From positions 124,001 to 188,000 of the forward strand of contig QPMI01000435.1 of NCBI GenBank assembly GCA_004431415.1: DNA of 64,000 nucleotides, in the 5' to 3' direction. Shown piece by piece: positions 34,116 to 46,426 of the stretch. Position numbers and translations under genes: made by a program. How positions within the stretch are numbered: position 1 is the first letter of the stretch; each line of letters starts with the position of its first letter. The stretch comes from Cyanophora paradoxa. Taxonomy: Eukaryota > Glaucocystophyceae > Cyanophorales > Cyanophoraceae. A model generated the notes under the pieces. The model searched no databases, was not told where the DNA came from, and worked only from the letters and a program-made list of their open reading frames with translations.

Positions 34116-34475
34116 CGCAAGGAATTTGAAGACCGGAGTTAGAGAGAAGTTAGTTTTCCCCTCGAAAACCACTTTTTCCCCTCGACTTTGATCATGACGC
34201 TCGAAAGTCGAAAGCTGACCGGTCCACCGAGCCAATCGGATCGCGAATAAAGCAACATTTTTTTCAGGTGTTGCAAACTGGACCTCGAAAACGGCCTCAT
34301 AGAAAAATTTTGGCTGAAGCGAGGGAACGGGAAGCAAGGGGGGAACCCCCCTTGCAATTTGAAGTGCCGTCGACGCAAACAAGGGCATGAACACACGGCA
34401 TAGCTGTCCCGCGATCGGTGGCTCCGCTCTCGTTGGGCGAGTAAAGAGCAAGAGACGGGCCCGCCTCTGCCGAAA

Positions 34476-37400
34476 TCACAGCGCGTCGGGGTCCTCGCTC
34501 TCGTCCGACTCCCGCCCCGTCCACGCGCCACACGCCCCGGCCGCAGCCTCCCCCGCCCCGCCCCCGGGCCCCTCGCGATCGCCCGCCGCCCACGGCCAGC
34601 CTGCCGCCCCCGCGCGTCGGCCCAATGGGCACCAGCGCGGCGAGGGGCGGGGCGGGCTGGCGCCGGCGGACCCTGGAGCATGCGGCGGAGGGCGGGCGGG
34701 GCGACCTCGCCGTGCGGGCGCCCCGCGGCGTCCCGCGGCAGATCCCCGGGCCCGTGCGCCTCTAGCAGCGCCAGCAGCGGCCCCCGCCTCCCCAGCTGCG
34801 CCGCGGGTGTCGGGGTGCAGACGGGGCGCGCGGGCCAGGGCGGGGAGGGGCGCGCCCTGGCGGCGACGTGCAGAGGGGTGGCGCCGCCGCTGTCACGCGC
34901 GGCCAGCAGCTCCCGGAGCGACTCCTGCCGCCGCTCAGAGGGCGCGAAGCGCAGGGCGCGGGGCGGCGCACCCGCCCGCAGCGGAGGAGGGCGCGCAGGA
35001 GCAGGCCGACGTGCCGCCCCGCCGCCGCCACGTGCAGCTGCGATCCCGTCGGGCCGCGTCGGAGGGGAGGCAGGGCGCAGAAGGGGCGCACGGGCGTGCG
35101 GCCGGCGGCGTCGCGGGCGGCGAGGGGCGAGGCGGCGACGAGGGCGTCGGCGGCGCGCTCGACGTCGGGCAGCGCGGCGGGGCCTCCCGCCCACGGGCGC
35201 CGCCACAGCTGCCGCCGCGCGATGCGGTGCAGCGGCGTGCGCCCGCGCAGGTCGGCCGCGCCGGCCGCCTCGGGCCGGGCCCGCAGGAGCGCCTCGAGGA
35301 GGGCGCAGGCGGCGCGCCAGTCGGCCTCGCCGGCGCCGAAGCGGAGGCCGTGGAGGGCGGTGGCGCCCTCCGCGTCCGCCGCGCGCGGGTCGCACCCCGC
35401 CGCCAGCAGCGCCTCCGCGACGCCGTACTCGTTCGCGCGGCACGCCACCGCGAGCGGCGTCCGCCCGGCGGGGTCCGGCGCCGAGAGCGCCCCGGCGAGC
35501 CCGCGGCGGCTGCGAGGATCGGGCCCCAGTGCGCGATTCGCCCCGCCGCCGCCTGCAGCGGAGCCTCGAGTCCGTCAAAATAAAGGGAAAGAAAGCAGGC
35601 GAATTCAGAGGGGCGGACGTGGTGGGCGAGGGTGCGGCCGGCGCCGTCGGTCGCGTCGAGCGCCGCCCCGCGCCCCAGCAGCTTTCCCAGCAGCGCCGCG
35701 ACCTCCTCCGCCTCCTCGCCCCCCGCCCCCGCCTCCGCCTCCGCCCTGCAGCCCGCGCCGGCAGCGCTCAGATGGAAGAGGCGAGGGGCTCCGCGGCCCG
35801 CGCGCGGGGCGCACGCGGCCGGCTCGTCCTCGGCGCGCCCCCTGGCGGGAGGCGAGCTCAGCACCGACGCGGTGCATCGAAGGCAGGCTGTGGCAGAGGC
35901 GCACTCGGCGGGGCCGGCGGGGCGGCGCGGACGGGGCGCGAAGAGGGCGAAGAGGATGGGGGAATCCGGGGGCCCGAGGAGCGGGTCGGCCCCGCGCGCC
36001 AGCAGCGCCCCCGCCGCCCCGTACAGCCGCCCCTCCACCGCCAGCCACAGCGCCGTCCTGCGCCCCGACCCCGGCGTCAGCCGCGCGGGGAAAGTGCGGG
36101 GGAAGGGCGGCGCGCTTCTGGTGCTCGTCCCGGGCGTCGAGGGGCAGGGGCCGCCCCGCCGCCCCCGCCTCCAGCAGCGCCTGCACCCGGGTCAGGCGGC
36201 GGCGCGGGCGCACACGGCGAGGGGCGGGCGGGCCTCGAGGCAGGCGGGGCGGCGGGCGGCGGCGGCGGCGTGGAGCGGGGTGCGGCCGGCGCGGTCGCGG
36301 GCGGCGGGGTCGGCGCCGGCGCGCAGGAGCAGCCGCAGGGCCTCCGGGCTGGCGGCGGCGGCGGCGAGGTGCAGCGGCGCCTTCCCCTCCAAATCCGCCA
36401 GCGACGCGTCCACCCCGGGCAGCTGCGCGCGGCTCCTCGGAACCCGAGGGGGGGGGGGGAGGCGCGGGGGGTACCTGGAGGAGGGCGTGGAGGAAGCGGG
36501 GCGGGGCGGGGGCGGGCCCCTCGAGGGCGGCGTGGAGGGCCGTGCGGCCGCGCCCGTCCCGCTCGTTCACGTCCGCATCGGGCCGCACTGGCGGAAAAGG
36601 CCGCGGTCAGAGCTCGAGGGCGGGGGCGCAGGCGGGCGGGGGCGGGGCCGGGCGGACGCTGGGCGATCTCGGCGAACTCGGGGAGGCGGCAGCGGACGGC
36701 GGCGAGCAGCGCGCCCCGCAGCGCCGCCGGCGTCGCCAGCGCCACCAGCAGCCGCAGCACCGGCCGCAGCGGCCGCGCAGCCGCCGCCGCCGCCGCTGTC
36801 CCGCACGGCTCCGCCTCGAGCTCCGCCGCCGCCTCCGCCTCGGCCGCGCGGGCGGCCGCCAGCGCCTCGAGCGCCGCCACGAGCGGCGTCCTGCCCTCCT
36901 CGTCTGCGCGCCGCCGCTCGGTCAAGAGAGCAGCGGAAATGGGACTGCTCGGGGGCGGACCGAGGGACTCGAGGAGGCGGGGCCGGGCCTCGGCGATGGT
37001 GCGGATGGCCTCGGCCAGCGTCGGGTCCTCCTCGGGGCGGGCGGCGAGCGCGTGCAGCGCCCCCCGGCGGCCGGGGTCGGCGCCCAGGGCGAGGAGAGCG
37101 CGGAGGACGGGGATGGAGAACGAGGCCTCCGGGTGCTGGAGCATCACCTCCAGCGGCGTCCGCCCCGCCTCGTTCGCAGCAGGCTGGTTCGCCAGCGGTC
37201 CCAGGCCCATCCCCGCCAGGATCTGCCGGCGAGGGCGGGGGGCGGCGTCCTCAGGGGAGGTGGCGGGGGGCGCGGGAGGGGCGCGGGGCGGGCGCCTGGG
37301 GGAGGTCGGCGGGGTGGCACTCGGAGGGGTCGCAGGGCGCCAGCAGGTGCAGCGCGTTCTCCCCCGGCTGGGCCGACCTGCCGCCCGGGCTCAGGGGGTA

Positions 37401-40400
37401 CATGGCGAGACGCGGGGAGGGGGTAGGCGCACGTGTCGGAGACGCTGTAGAGGCTGGTGGGGTACGGGGCGACCTGCGCCCCGCCCGTGTCAGAGAACGA
37501 AGCGGGCGGGCGGGCCGGGGGACGGGGCGCGCGAAGGGGTCGGGGAAGAGGGGCCCGCAGGGGCGGACGAGGGCGGCCTGCGGGGTTCGGGATCGAACGG
37601 ACGGGCGCGTCGGGATCGAACGAATTCGAGCGGGCGCACCTGGGAGGCGCCGAGCTCGAGGAGGCGGCCGGCGACCGCCCACATGAGCCCGTCCACCGCC
37701 CCTGCGCCCTCGTGAGGGGCCGGAGGGGGCGCGGGGGGCCGGGGCCGAGGGCGGGAAGCACGGAGGAAGGGCGTGCGGCCGTTGCCGTCCACCGCCTCGA
37801 GCCCCGCACACGGGCCCAGGCCCAGCGCCACCTGCCGGCGAGCGTTTGGCGGGGGGAGAAGGCGGCAGGGGGGTACGGGAGCGCGCCTCCTGGAGGGTGG
37901 GCTCGACGAGCCGCAGCTGCTCGGCTTCCGACTGCTCCACCTCCGCCAGCTCCAGCTGCGGGGGGTATCGGGAAGGGCGGGGGGGAGAAGGCCGGGGTAC
38001 GCGCGTCGTCGAAGGCGCCGGAGGTGAGAAGGCGGAGGGCGGGGCGGGCGGCGCGCAGGGGCGCGAGGGCCGCCGCGAGGTCCCCGGGGGGCGCCACCGG
38101 CAGCTCCGGCGTCGGCGCCCGCGGCCGGCACTGCCCCCCGTCAGCTCCGGGGGGGGGGATGAAGCGGAGGGGGGTGCACGATGTAGAGGAAGGAGAGGCG
38201 GGGGCTCCCCTCCGCGAGCTCCGCCAGAACCTCCGCCGCCGCCTGGGGGAGAGGATGAGCGGGGGGAGAAGGACGACGAGGGGTACGGGTGCCTCGTCGA
38301 GGACGGTGTCGCTGGCGTCGAGGGCCGTCAGCGCCGGCAGCCTGCGCCCCGCCGCGTCGGACCCGGCGAGCGCGGGCGGGGCGGGGCGGGGCGGGGCGGG
38401 GCGGGGGCGGGCGGACGGGATGGCGCGGAGGGAGCCGAGGGCCGACTTGGGCGCCTTGCGCCCCTCCTTCCCCTGGAAGACCGCCGTCGACCTGCCCCCG
38501 CCACGTCAGGGCTCGCAATGGGAGGGCGTCTCTCTCTCGAGGCCCCAGGGCTCGCAATGGGGGGAGGAGCTCGCAATGCTCTCCCAGGCTCTCTCGCCGG
38601 GGGACGCGGGGCGCACGAGATGTAGAGGGCGCGGAGGGAGGCGGCGGAGGCCTCGACGAGGTCGACGAGCACGCCCCGCGCCACTTGCGCGAACGAGAGG
38701 TTCAGCACCTGCCGCGCGCGGGGCGAGGAGGAGTCAGGGGGGCGGTCGGGGGGAGAGGAGGGGGCGGGGGCGCCTGGAGGGAGGGCGGGGCGGGGTGGAT
38801 GCGCTCGCGGAGGACGCAGGGCGCGAAGGCGAGGGAGAGGTGCGTCAGGTTCTGCAGCGGCGGCAGCAGCTGCACGGCGGGCCCGGGCCAGAGCGAGGTC
38901 AGCGGGCAGCGCGGCGCCGGCGGCGGGGGGCCTCGGAGCGGGGAGGAGCGGACGGAGCGGAAGTCGGCGGCGGAGAGGCGGGCGATGTGGCCCGCGCGGA
39001 GGCGCCGCACGTACTCGCGCATCCGCCGGCACGAGGCGAGCACGAAGCCCGCCGGGTCGCCGGCCTGCGCGCAGGAGTGAGGCGAGGAGCGGGGGGCCGT
39101 CCAGAGGGAAGGCGGGGGCGCACGGCGAAGGACGGCTCCTCGAACCAGTCCGGCTGCCAGCAGAGCGCCCGCAGCCGCCGCGAGGCCCGCCCCACGCCCC
39201 GCAGCGCCCCCGCCGGGCCCCCCTCGTCCACGAGCGGCTGCAGGATCCGCACCAGAATCTCGTCTGCGGTACGGGTTACTCGGAGGTGGGGGGTGGGGGA
39301 AGGGAAAGATCTGGAGGGGGGAATGAGAGCGGGGCGCACCGGGGAGCTGCTCGAAGGGGGAGAGGCTTTCGAGCGGGGGTAGAGGCGGGGAGGGCGGGCG
39401 GGGGGTCGGGGAGGAGGGGCCGGGTTCCGGGGGCGGCGAGGGGACGGAGGCGGTCCGATTGGCGGGCCGGCCTGGGCCTGCGTGGGTACGGTGAGATGGA
39501 GCAGCGGGGCGAGAGGGGCGGCGTGGCACCGGTGGGGGGGTTGGGGGCGGCCTTGGGGCTGACTGGATCGGGGGCCTGCTGCTGGGCCCGAAGGTTGGAG
39601 GAGGGGCCGGAGGGGGGCGGCGCGGAGCGCAGCACGGGGCGGTGGGGAGCGGGGGCGGCGGGGGCGGGGGCGGAGAAGATGCGCCCGGATCGGAGGGACG
39701 AGGGAGCGTCGAGGTCTGGAGGGGTCGCGGGACGGGCCGCGGGGGCCGCACGGGCCGGAGCGGGGGCGGGGCGGGGCTCCTGGCTCGGGGGTACGGGTGC
39801 CGTCGCCTTGGTTTTAGCGGCCTCCGGAGCGGCGGAGGGGCCCGGAGCTGGTGCGGCCTTGGGCGCCGCTTGGGGACGGGCGGGCGCCGCCCCCGGGGCG
39901 GGGGCCGCGCTGGGGGGCGCCGAGGAGGGGCGCGCGCCGCCGGGGGGCGCCGAGAGAGGCTGGGGCCTCGCGAACACGGGCATGATGGGGTACGCGGGTG
40001 CAAAGCTGAAGGCGGGGTACACGATGCCCGGGGGGTACTGGACGCGGTGCTGCTGGGGGTACTGGACCGCAGGGTGGCGGTGGCTGCCGGCAAGGGCGGA
40101 TGGGGACGCCTGTGCTGCGGGCGCGGGGAGGTACTGCGGGGGAGCCGTCGAGGGGGCCGCCCCGTACCAGCCCGGCGACTGCAGGCGCGGGGCCTGCGCC
40201 GCCGCCGCCGCCGCCGCCGGCGCGTAAGTTGCGCCGGGCAACAGCGCCTGTGGCGGGGGAGGCTGCGAGAGCGACGGCGGAGGCGCCAACCGCGGCCCCG
40301 GCTGCATGCTGGAGCCGGCCGCCGTCTGTATGCCGGCGCCAGGGGCGGGACGGATGCCGGCGCCGGGAGCCGCTTGCATGCCGGGGCCGGGCGCGTGATG

Positions 40401-41423
40401 GATGCCGGAGCCGGATGCGGGATAGGAGCCGGGCAAAGGATTGATGCCGGAGCCGGATGCGTGACGGGGGCTGGAAGCGGGCACCGCTTGGATGCCGGGG
40501 CCGGGCGCGGGTTGGATGCCTGGGCCGGGGGCGTGCCTGATCAAGGTTTTGCGGGGCGCTGCAGCTTGGCTTGACGCGGCCGCGGGCCCGCGGGCTGACG
40601 GGGGCGGGCCGATCCCGATGGAGCGCGCGTGCGCAGACGTGGCCAGCGCGCTGCTGCTCGCCGCGTGCGGCGGCGGACCCGGGCCGCAGAGCAGAGGCGG
40701 TGGGGGCCGGGGCCGCGCTGCGGTTGTCGCTGCCACCTCTGCCGCCGCTGGCGCGCGCTGTGCCGCCCAGCTGTGCGGTACGAGCCCCGGGGCGGACGAT
40801 CCCTGGGCCGCGATCGGAGCACGCGGGGAGGCAGCCTCGAGATCCGCAGACGGGCCCCGCGCCGCGGGCGCGCCCCAGACAGGAGACCCCCGGCTCCGCT
40901 CGCCGAGCCCAGCGACGCTGGCGCTTGCGGCTTCGGAATGCTGCTGAGAATACCAGTTCGTGTTCTCGCGCGCCTGAGCCGGCACGTTTGCCTGAGCAAG
41001 CTGCGGTTGCGGCGTTCCCGCTGGCGCCGCGTCCTCGCTGGCTACGCGCGCGGATAGGACGCGGTACAGCTGCGCTGTTGTAGATGGTGTAGATGACGTT
41101 CCTGCTGCGCCGCGAGCGACGGCCATGCCCGCTGCCGATGCATCCGAGGCGCGCAGTTCAAAAGGAGCCTGCAACTGCGGACGCTGCAGCGGAGCGGATC
41201 CCCAAACGGGCGGCGTTTCCGGTTGAAAAGAGAACGCTGGAAGGTACACATGCGCTTCCGGATCACGGTTGCGAGCCTGCTGCACCTCCGCACCCAGCAG
41301 CCGCGCTCGCTTTGCGTCGTCGAGCGCGCGGGCTGGCCATGACGGCTCCGGTCGCTCCCGCTTTGGCGTACTGTGACCGAAAGCTAGCTCGTTTGCGAGC
41401 GCTTCCTCGATCTCGCGCTCCAT
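34476..41423 (-). CDS. F-box / leucine-rich / ankyrin-repeat protein with long Pro-Ala-rich N-terminus (multi-exon)
   Basis: It begins MEREIEEALANELAFGH (ATG at 41421-41423), then about 600 residues rich in P, A, Q and G, including repeats like PAPGPGIQ and ASGSGI (40300-40545). A GT-AG splice leads to SLSPFEQLP joined to DEILVRILQPLVDEG, a clear F-box. Leucine-rich stretches follow (LLPPLQNLTHLSLAFAPC; QVLNLSFAQVARGVLVDLV; LPALTALDASDTVLDEAPVP). Ankyrin repeats run from about 37830 to 34500: DGNGRTPFLRA, NEAGRTPLEVMLQHPEASF, DLEGKAPLHLAAAAASPEAL, DRAGRTPLHAAAAAR, DSGGATPLHVAARA. The C-terminus is acidic, ESDESEDPDAL, before the stop at 34476-34478. F-box proteins recruit substrates to SCF ligases; ankyrin and LRR parts would bind targets (inference). 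It could be two genes divided near 38100-38300, but no start codon supports a second one. Confidence 0.6.
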
Positions 41424-41556
41424 GCGTAGCGCCTACACTTTTGAAATCTCGGTACCCGCGCGCGACGCCAAACTTGCGGCCAAAGTTGCGGCCAAACTGA
41501 CGAACTGGAAGGCCCGCCCCACGCCCATCGACTCTCCGTCCATCCATCTGCACGCG

Positions 41557-41793
41557 CTATTGTAAAGACGCTGCGGAAGCTGCAGCTGCGTTCTCTTCCG
41601 CGAGATCAGCTCGCCGCTCCAGGCGATCCGCAGCGCGGTGAGCCCCGAGGCGCGTGCAGATAGCTGCAACCTTTGCTAGCAAACCTGGATCGATGCGCGA
41701 TCGCCCTCCCTGATCTTGCGATCCTTCTGCAGCTGCCCGCCGACAGTTGTCCGCAGAAGCACGGATCGCGGATCTCGTCGCTGCATCCATGTC
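41557..41793 (-). CDS. short unrecognised ORF, possibly a 5' exon of the downstream minus-strand F-box gene
   Basis: A 78-codon frame from the ATG at 41793 (MDAATRSAIRASADNCRRAA) with protein-like sequence DPGLLAKVAAICTRLGAHRA, ending at a stop at 41557. It is Ala/Arg/Glu-rich and probably helical. It starts head to head with the plus-strand F-box gene, overlapping its first codons. It may be a small protein or an extra 5' exon of the gene beginning at 41423. Confidence 0.3.
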   Translation of the reverse strand, partial: DMDAATRSAIRASADNCRRAAAEGSQDQGGRSRIDPGLLAKVAAICTRLGAHRAADRLERRADLAEENAAAASAASLQ

Positions 41794-44002
41794 AAGCCCC
41801 AAACGTAGGAAGACCGGATCGCCGGCGCCGGAGCCGGCGCCCGCACCAGCTGTAGCTGGCGCTGCAGATAGCGCCTCAAGCTTCCAATCTCATGCGCATG
41901 CGCACGCCGGCGCCGCGGGCGCGAGTGCGCAAGGAGATCAGCAACCGGAGGCCGCTGCGGCAGCGTCGCTGTTCGACCGGCTGCCCGACGCGATCCTCTC
42001 ACAAATCCTCGAGTGCCTGGGCCTGCGGGCCGCGGCGCAGGCGCGCGCCGTCTGCGTCCGCTGGCGCGAGGCGGCCGCCGCCGTCCTCTGGAAGCGGCTG
42101 GACTTCGAATTCTCTCAGAGCGCGGAGATCGCCGATGCGCTCGCGGGACTCGCTGCCGCCTGCATTGCGCGAGGCGACGGCGACCCCGGCGCGGCCGCGG
42201 CGGCGCCGGCCGCCGGCCGCCCGTGGATCCGCGCGGCGCCCGGAGCGTCGCTGCTTCTGGAGACCGGTGTGCATGCGTTTGCGCCGCCGACGACTCCGCG
42301 GCCGCCGGTGAACCCGCTGCCGAACGCCGTCGCGCTCGTCGCGGCGTGCGCGGCGGCGAGCGGCGGCCTGGGCAGCGTCGACGCGCACTTCACCTTCGCC
42401 GTCGGCGTGGGCGGGTGTATCCTCGGCCTGCTGGGCGCCCTCGTGCCGCCGGGCGCGGCGGCCTGCCCCGCGCTGCGCAGCCTGGCGCTGCGGTGCGAGG
42501 AGCACGCGCGGGCCCCCGAGGAGTGGGAGGAGTGGCGCCTGCCCGACGCCTTCCCCGCCGACCTGGGGCGCGCCCTCGCCGCCCTGCCCAACCTCGAGAG
42601 GCTCCTCCTGCCCCGCTGCTGCGCCGCCGACGAGCGCGTGGCGGAGGCCCTCGCCGCGTCCCTCCCGCGCCTCAGGCGGGTCCGCGCGCCCCCGGTGCCC
42701 CCGCGCGCAGCGCTCGGGCCCCGTTGACCCGAGCGGCAGCTGGAGATCAACGTCTGGGACGACGCGGCCGCCGGCTGCCTCGCGGCCCTCCCCGGCGGCC
42801 TCGAGGTCCTCGCGCTCCACGCCGCGCTCTCCGACCCGTTCGACGGGGCGCCCCGGGAGGCTGCGCCCCTGCTCGAGGCCCTCGCCGCCGGCCCCTCCGC
42901 CGCCTCCCTCAAGGAGTGAGCGAGCGGCCCCGCCCCCGCCCGCCCCGCCGCGCCCCGACCGGCGCCCCGCGCGCTGCAGGCTCCGTATCCCGGAGTCGTA
43001 TCAACTCTGCGGGGCCGCCCTGCGCGCCCTCCCGCGCCTCCCCGCCCTCCAGCGCCTCCTCCACGCGCCCCCCGTGGTCCGACCTCCGCCCCGCGCTCTT
43101 ATGCTCAAGGCGGTCTCTTCATGCCGATCTAACTTGCCGAGCTGCTCTCGATTCCAGATGCTCGGGGGGGACGAGGACCTGTCCCTCCTGGGCGACTGCG
43201 CGGCGCTCGCGGAGCTGCCGGCGCTGCACCTGTGGCCCACCGGCGAGGGGGCCCCGGCGCGGCTCGCCGGCCTCCTCGCCGGCCTCGCCGCCGCCCTCGA
43301 GCGCTCGACGTCGCTCTCAGGCCTGAACATCTGCATCCGTGCGCGCCAGCTCGCCGCCCGCCCCGCGCCGCCCCTCCTGCACTTCACTCCTCTGACGTCG
43401 GCCGCGGTCCGGGGGCAGGCGCGCGGCCACCGTGGCCGGAGGCCCTCGCGGCGCTCGCGGCGCTGGTGCGCGCGGCCGGCGGGCGGCACTCCCTCGAGCT
43501 GGAGGTCGACCTGGCGGCAAGGGAAACCGCCGAGGTCGCGGCGGCGCTGGCGGCCGCCCCGACCCGCCGCCTCGCCTTAAAAGTCTCGGTCGACGAGGCG
43601 GCGCTGGAGGGCGGCCTGCTGGCCGGCCTCGCCGCCTTCGCCGCCTGCTCCGAGGACATCGAGGTCCGCCCCGCCCGCCCGCCCGCCCGCCCGCCCGGAC
43701 GAAGCCGGCCCGGCCCGCCCCCGCCCGAGCCGAGCCGGCGGGGCGCGCAGCTGCGCCTGCGGGTCGGGTGGCGGGCGGATCAGATGTGGCGAGAGCCGCG
43801 CTCGACGATGTTCGGCTCGCTGGTCGAGGAGGAGGGGCAGGTGCACTTCGAGGTGGAGCCGGGGGGCCCCGGGCGCCTGCCAAGCTCCGGCGACGAGGAG
43901 GCCGACGCACGCGCCTTCGCCGCGAAGGCACGGCTCCTCGAGGCGGCCGTGCGCGCGCTCCCCGGCGCCGCCGCCGCCCTCTACGACTACCGCCGGCCCT
44001 GA
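41789..44002 (+). CDS. F-box / leucine-rich-repeat-like protein
   Basis: Start at the ATG 41789, with a basic patch SPKRRKTG that resembles a nuclear localisation signal. After an Ala-rich linker comes an F-box: LFDRLPDAILSQILECLGLR, then AVCVRWREAAAAVLWKRLDF. The remainder has Leu/Ala-rich helical and LRR-like segments: ALRSLALRCEEHARAPEEW, ALPNLERLLLPRCCA, GGLEVLALHAALSDPF, LPALHLWPTGEGAPARL, HSLELEVDLAARETAEVAAA. Introns lie near 42703-42730, 42918-42980, 43072-43158, 43340-43435 and 43665-43735. The C-terminal exon contains MFGSLVEEEGQVHFEVEPG and ends ALYDYRRP at 44002. Predicted substrate receptor of an SCF ubiquitin ligase; the target is unknown. Confidence 0.72.
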
Positions 44003-44155
44003 GACTCCGCCCCCTGACCTCCGCGCCTGCCTCCCGCATCCGCTTTGGACCAGCTATGGAGATGGAAGGCGCTCATCGAGCCAGCGCTCGGTCCTTATGT
44101 TTTAGCTCGAGCTCGTGTGTTTATTTCTGATAGCAGTCATGATCAGTTCTAGATC

Positions 44156-45598
44156 TTAAGCTTGTTTAATTTCGTATTCCTGTACATGTCGGGCCAAAGC
44201 AACTATATGTGGATACTGCCGCTCTGCGTCCGTCACCGGCCGAGGCCGTGGATGTTGGCGCCGCCGCGTCCGCCGGGCCCGGGGCCCCTCCGCGCGGCCC
44301 CCTGCCCCTGCCCCTGGCCCCTGCCGCGCCGGCGTCAGTCGCCGAGGACGGCGCGCAAGCGGCAATCCAAGCCTGCGCTTGCGGCAATCCAAGTCTGCGC
44401 CCTTGCCGGCGCGCGCGCGCACCCCTGGGCGGGTGCCGAGGCGGAGCCGAGGAAGCCCTCGCGCTTGAGGGCGCGCCAGGCGGTGCGGATGCCGCTGATG
44501 GGCCCGAAGCCCCCCGCCGCGATGTGCGGCTCGTCCCCCTCCAGCCCCTCCCCCTCGCCCCCGCCCGACATCACCACCTGCTGCGTGGCGCCGCTCGCGG
44601 GGGCCTCGCCCCTGCGCGCGCGCACGTCCGCCAGCGAGTGCGCCTCGTTGCCGAAGGCCCGCCCCGCGCCCTCCCGCCGCCTCAGCCCGCCGCCGCCCTC
44701 CCCGCCGGCCCCCACCGCCGGCGCCGCCGCCCCGTACGTCTGCCGCAGGTGCCGCTCCAGCTCGGGGTTCGGGCCTGCAGGTCCCCGCCCCGCTCGGCTT
44801 GGCCTCCTGGCGGGGGGGCGGGGGGCGCACCGAACTGCCACAGGCCGGAGCCCGGGACGCGCTGCGGCGCCCCCTCGCGCGTGCGCCCCGCGGCGTCGCC
44901 CGCAGGCAGGTCCGCCAGCGTCGCCGTCCTGCCGGCAGTCAGGCGCGGCCCCGGCCCGGCGCGGGGGAGAGGCGAGCGGACCGGGCCCGCCCGGGGGCGC
45001 CCGGGGCCGATGAGGAGGAGGAGGAGGAGGACGCGGCACCACCGCCGGAGCCCATCCCCGCCAGCTCCTTGAGGGACCGCCCGCACTCCGCCAGGTTCGA
45101 GGGGCTGGGGTACAGCGGTGAGTGCGATCCCCGCAGCCAAGGAGCGAAGGATTACCCCTCCCGCACCTGAAGAGCTCCGCGATGCCGCGCACGGGGGCGA
45201 GGAGGATGTCCGCGTAGGACGGGCCCGCCCGCGGCCCCGCGCCGGGCCCTCCCGCCTGCGAACCAGGAGAAGAACGAAGCGGGCGCCGGTCAGTCGGGGG
45301 GGTACAGTAGCGCGCGGATGTGCGGCGCGGGGGCACCGTCGCGGGGGTCCTCCCCGGGGGCGCGTGGAAGGGGCCGGGGTCGGCGCCGGGGCCGCCGCGG
45401 CCGCGCCGCCGCGCCTCGGCCTCGAACTGGGCGGCGAGGCGCTGGGCGAGGGCGGCGTCGGCGTCGGCGTCGGGGCCCGGGGGGCCCCGGGCGGCGAGGG
45501 CGGGCGGGCCCCGCGGCCGGCCCCCGCCGCGCCTCCGCGTCGAACTCGGCCTGCAGCCGCGCCGCCAGCGCCGCGTCCTCGTCGACCTCCTGCCCACT

Positions 45599-45629
<31 letters not shown>

Positions 45630-46101
45630 CGCGGACTCCGCGGCGGGGCGGCCGCCGGCGCCGGCGCCGGAGCCGAGGACCTCGCAGGCGCGGCGGCGGC
45701 CGTGGCGGAGGGCGGCTGCGGCTGCAGTTCCTCTTCCTCCTCCATCTGCCGGCCGGCTTAGGGCGCGCGCCGGGCCCGGGGGCGGATGCGCGCGTGCAAG
45801 CGGGGGCTGACTCTAATGACGAGCGTGGCCGTGGGCGTCAGCTCCATGTCGACGACGCTCAGCTGCACCTCTCCCGCGTAGTCGTCCAAGATGCGCACGG
45901 GAAACGTGGTCGCCAGCTGTGTGGGAAGTGAGGCCGGCAGCGGAGCGCGACCCGAGTTGCGCTCACCTTGAAGCGCGCGCGCGGCACGTCCTTCAAGATG
46001 TTCTCGCGGACATGCCTCCTCAGGTCGCTGAGAGTGGCGGTCCGGTCGAAGCGAGCGATCGAGTGGCCAGAAGGCCCGCGGAAGTTGATGGTGCAGGCCA
46101 T
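44156..46101 (-). CDS. UBX-like domain protein (N-terminal UBX, UIM-like and low-complexity remainder)
   Basis: From the ATG at 46101 (MACTINFRGPSGHSIARFDR) the first exon reads TATLSDLRRHVRENILKDVP and RARFK. It splices to LATTFPVRILDDYAGEVQLS and TPTATLVIR. This matches the ubiquitin-like UBX fold, including the LATTFP turn where UBX proteins often carry FPR for binding p97/Cdc48. UBX is usually C-terminal, so an N-terminal position is unusual. Next come MEEEEELQPQP, Ala/Pro-rich sequence, and two UIM-like helices, DEDAALAARLQAEFDAEA and ALAQRLAAQFEAEARRR. Later exons include YADILLAPVRGIAELFR and GGGEGEGLEGDEPHIAAGGF. The 3' end is uncertain; the frame ending YPHIVALARHVQEYEIKQA stops at 44156. 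Confidence 0.55.
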
Positions 46102-46426
46102 CGCTACTGCTTATGCAAGAGACCACGCGTACGCTGGCGGTGATGGTGCTGGTGCGAGAGACCACACGTACGCTGGCGCTGGGGTCACTTGGCCGGTCGG
46201 CCAGTTGCTTGGCTGCGCGCTGAGCCTGCTTGTCTGAGGCAGAGTTTTCTCGTGCGGGCCGGCGCGGCTCGCGCGGCTGCGGTTCCGAGTGTTTGACTGT
46301 ACCCTTGAGGGGGGTGAAGTTCGAAAAAAAGAGCTTCACACGCGCGGCCTCAGTCTCAGATCGCATCGCAGCCGGCGCCAGCCGCCGCCGATAAGCAACG
46401 AAATTTGTATACGCCCAGAATCGACC

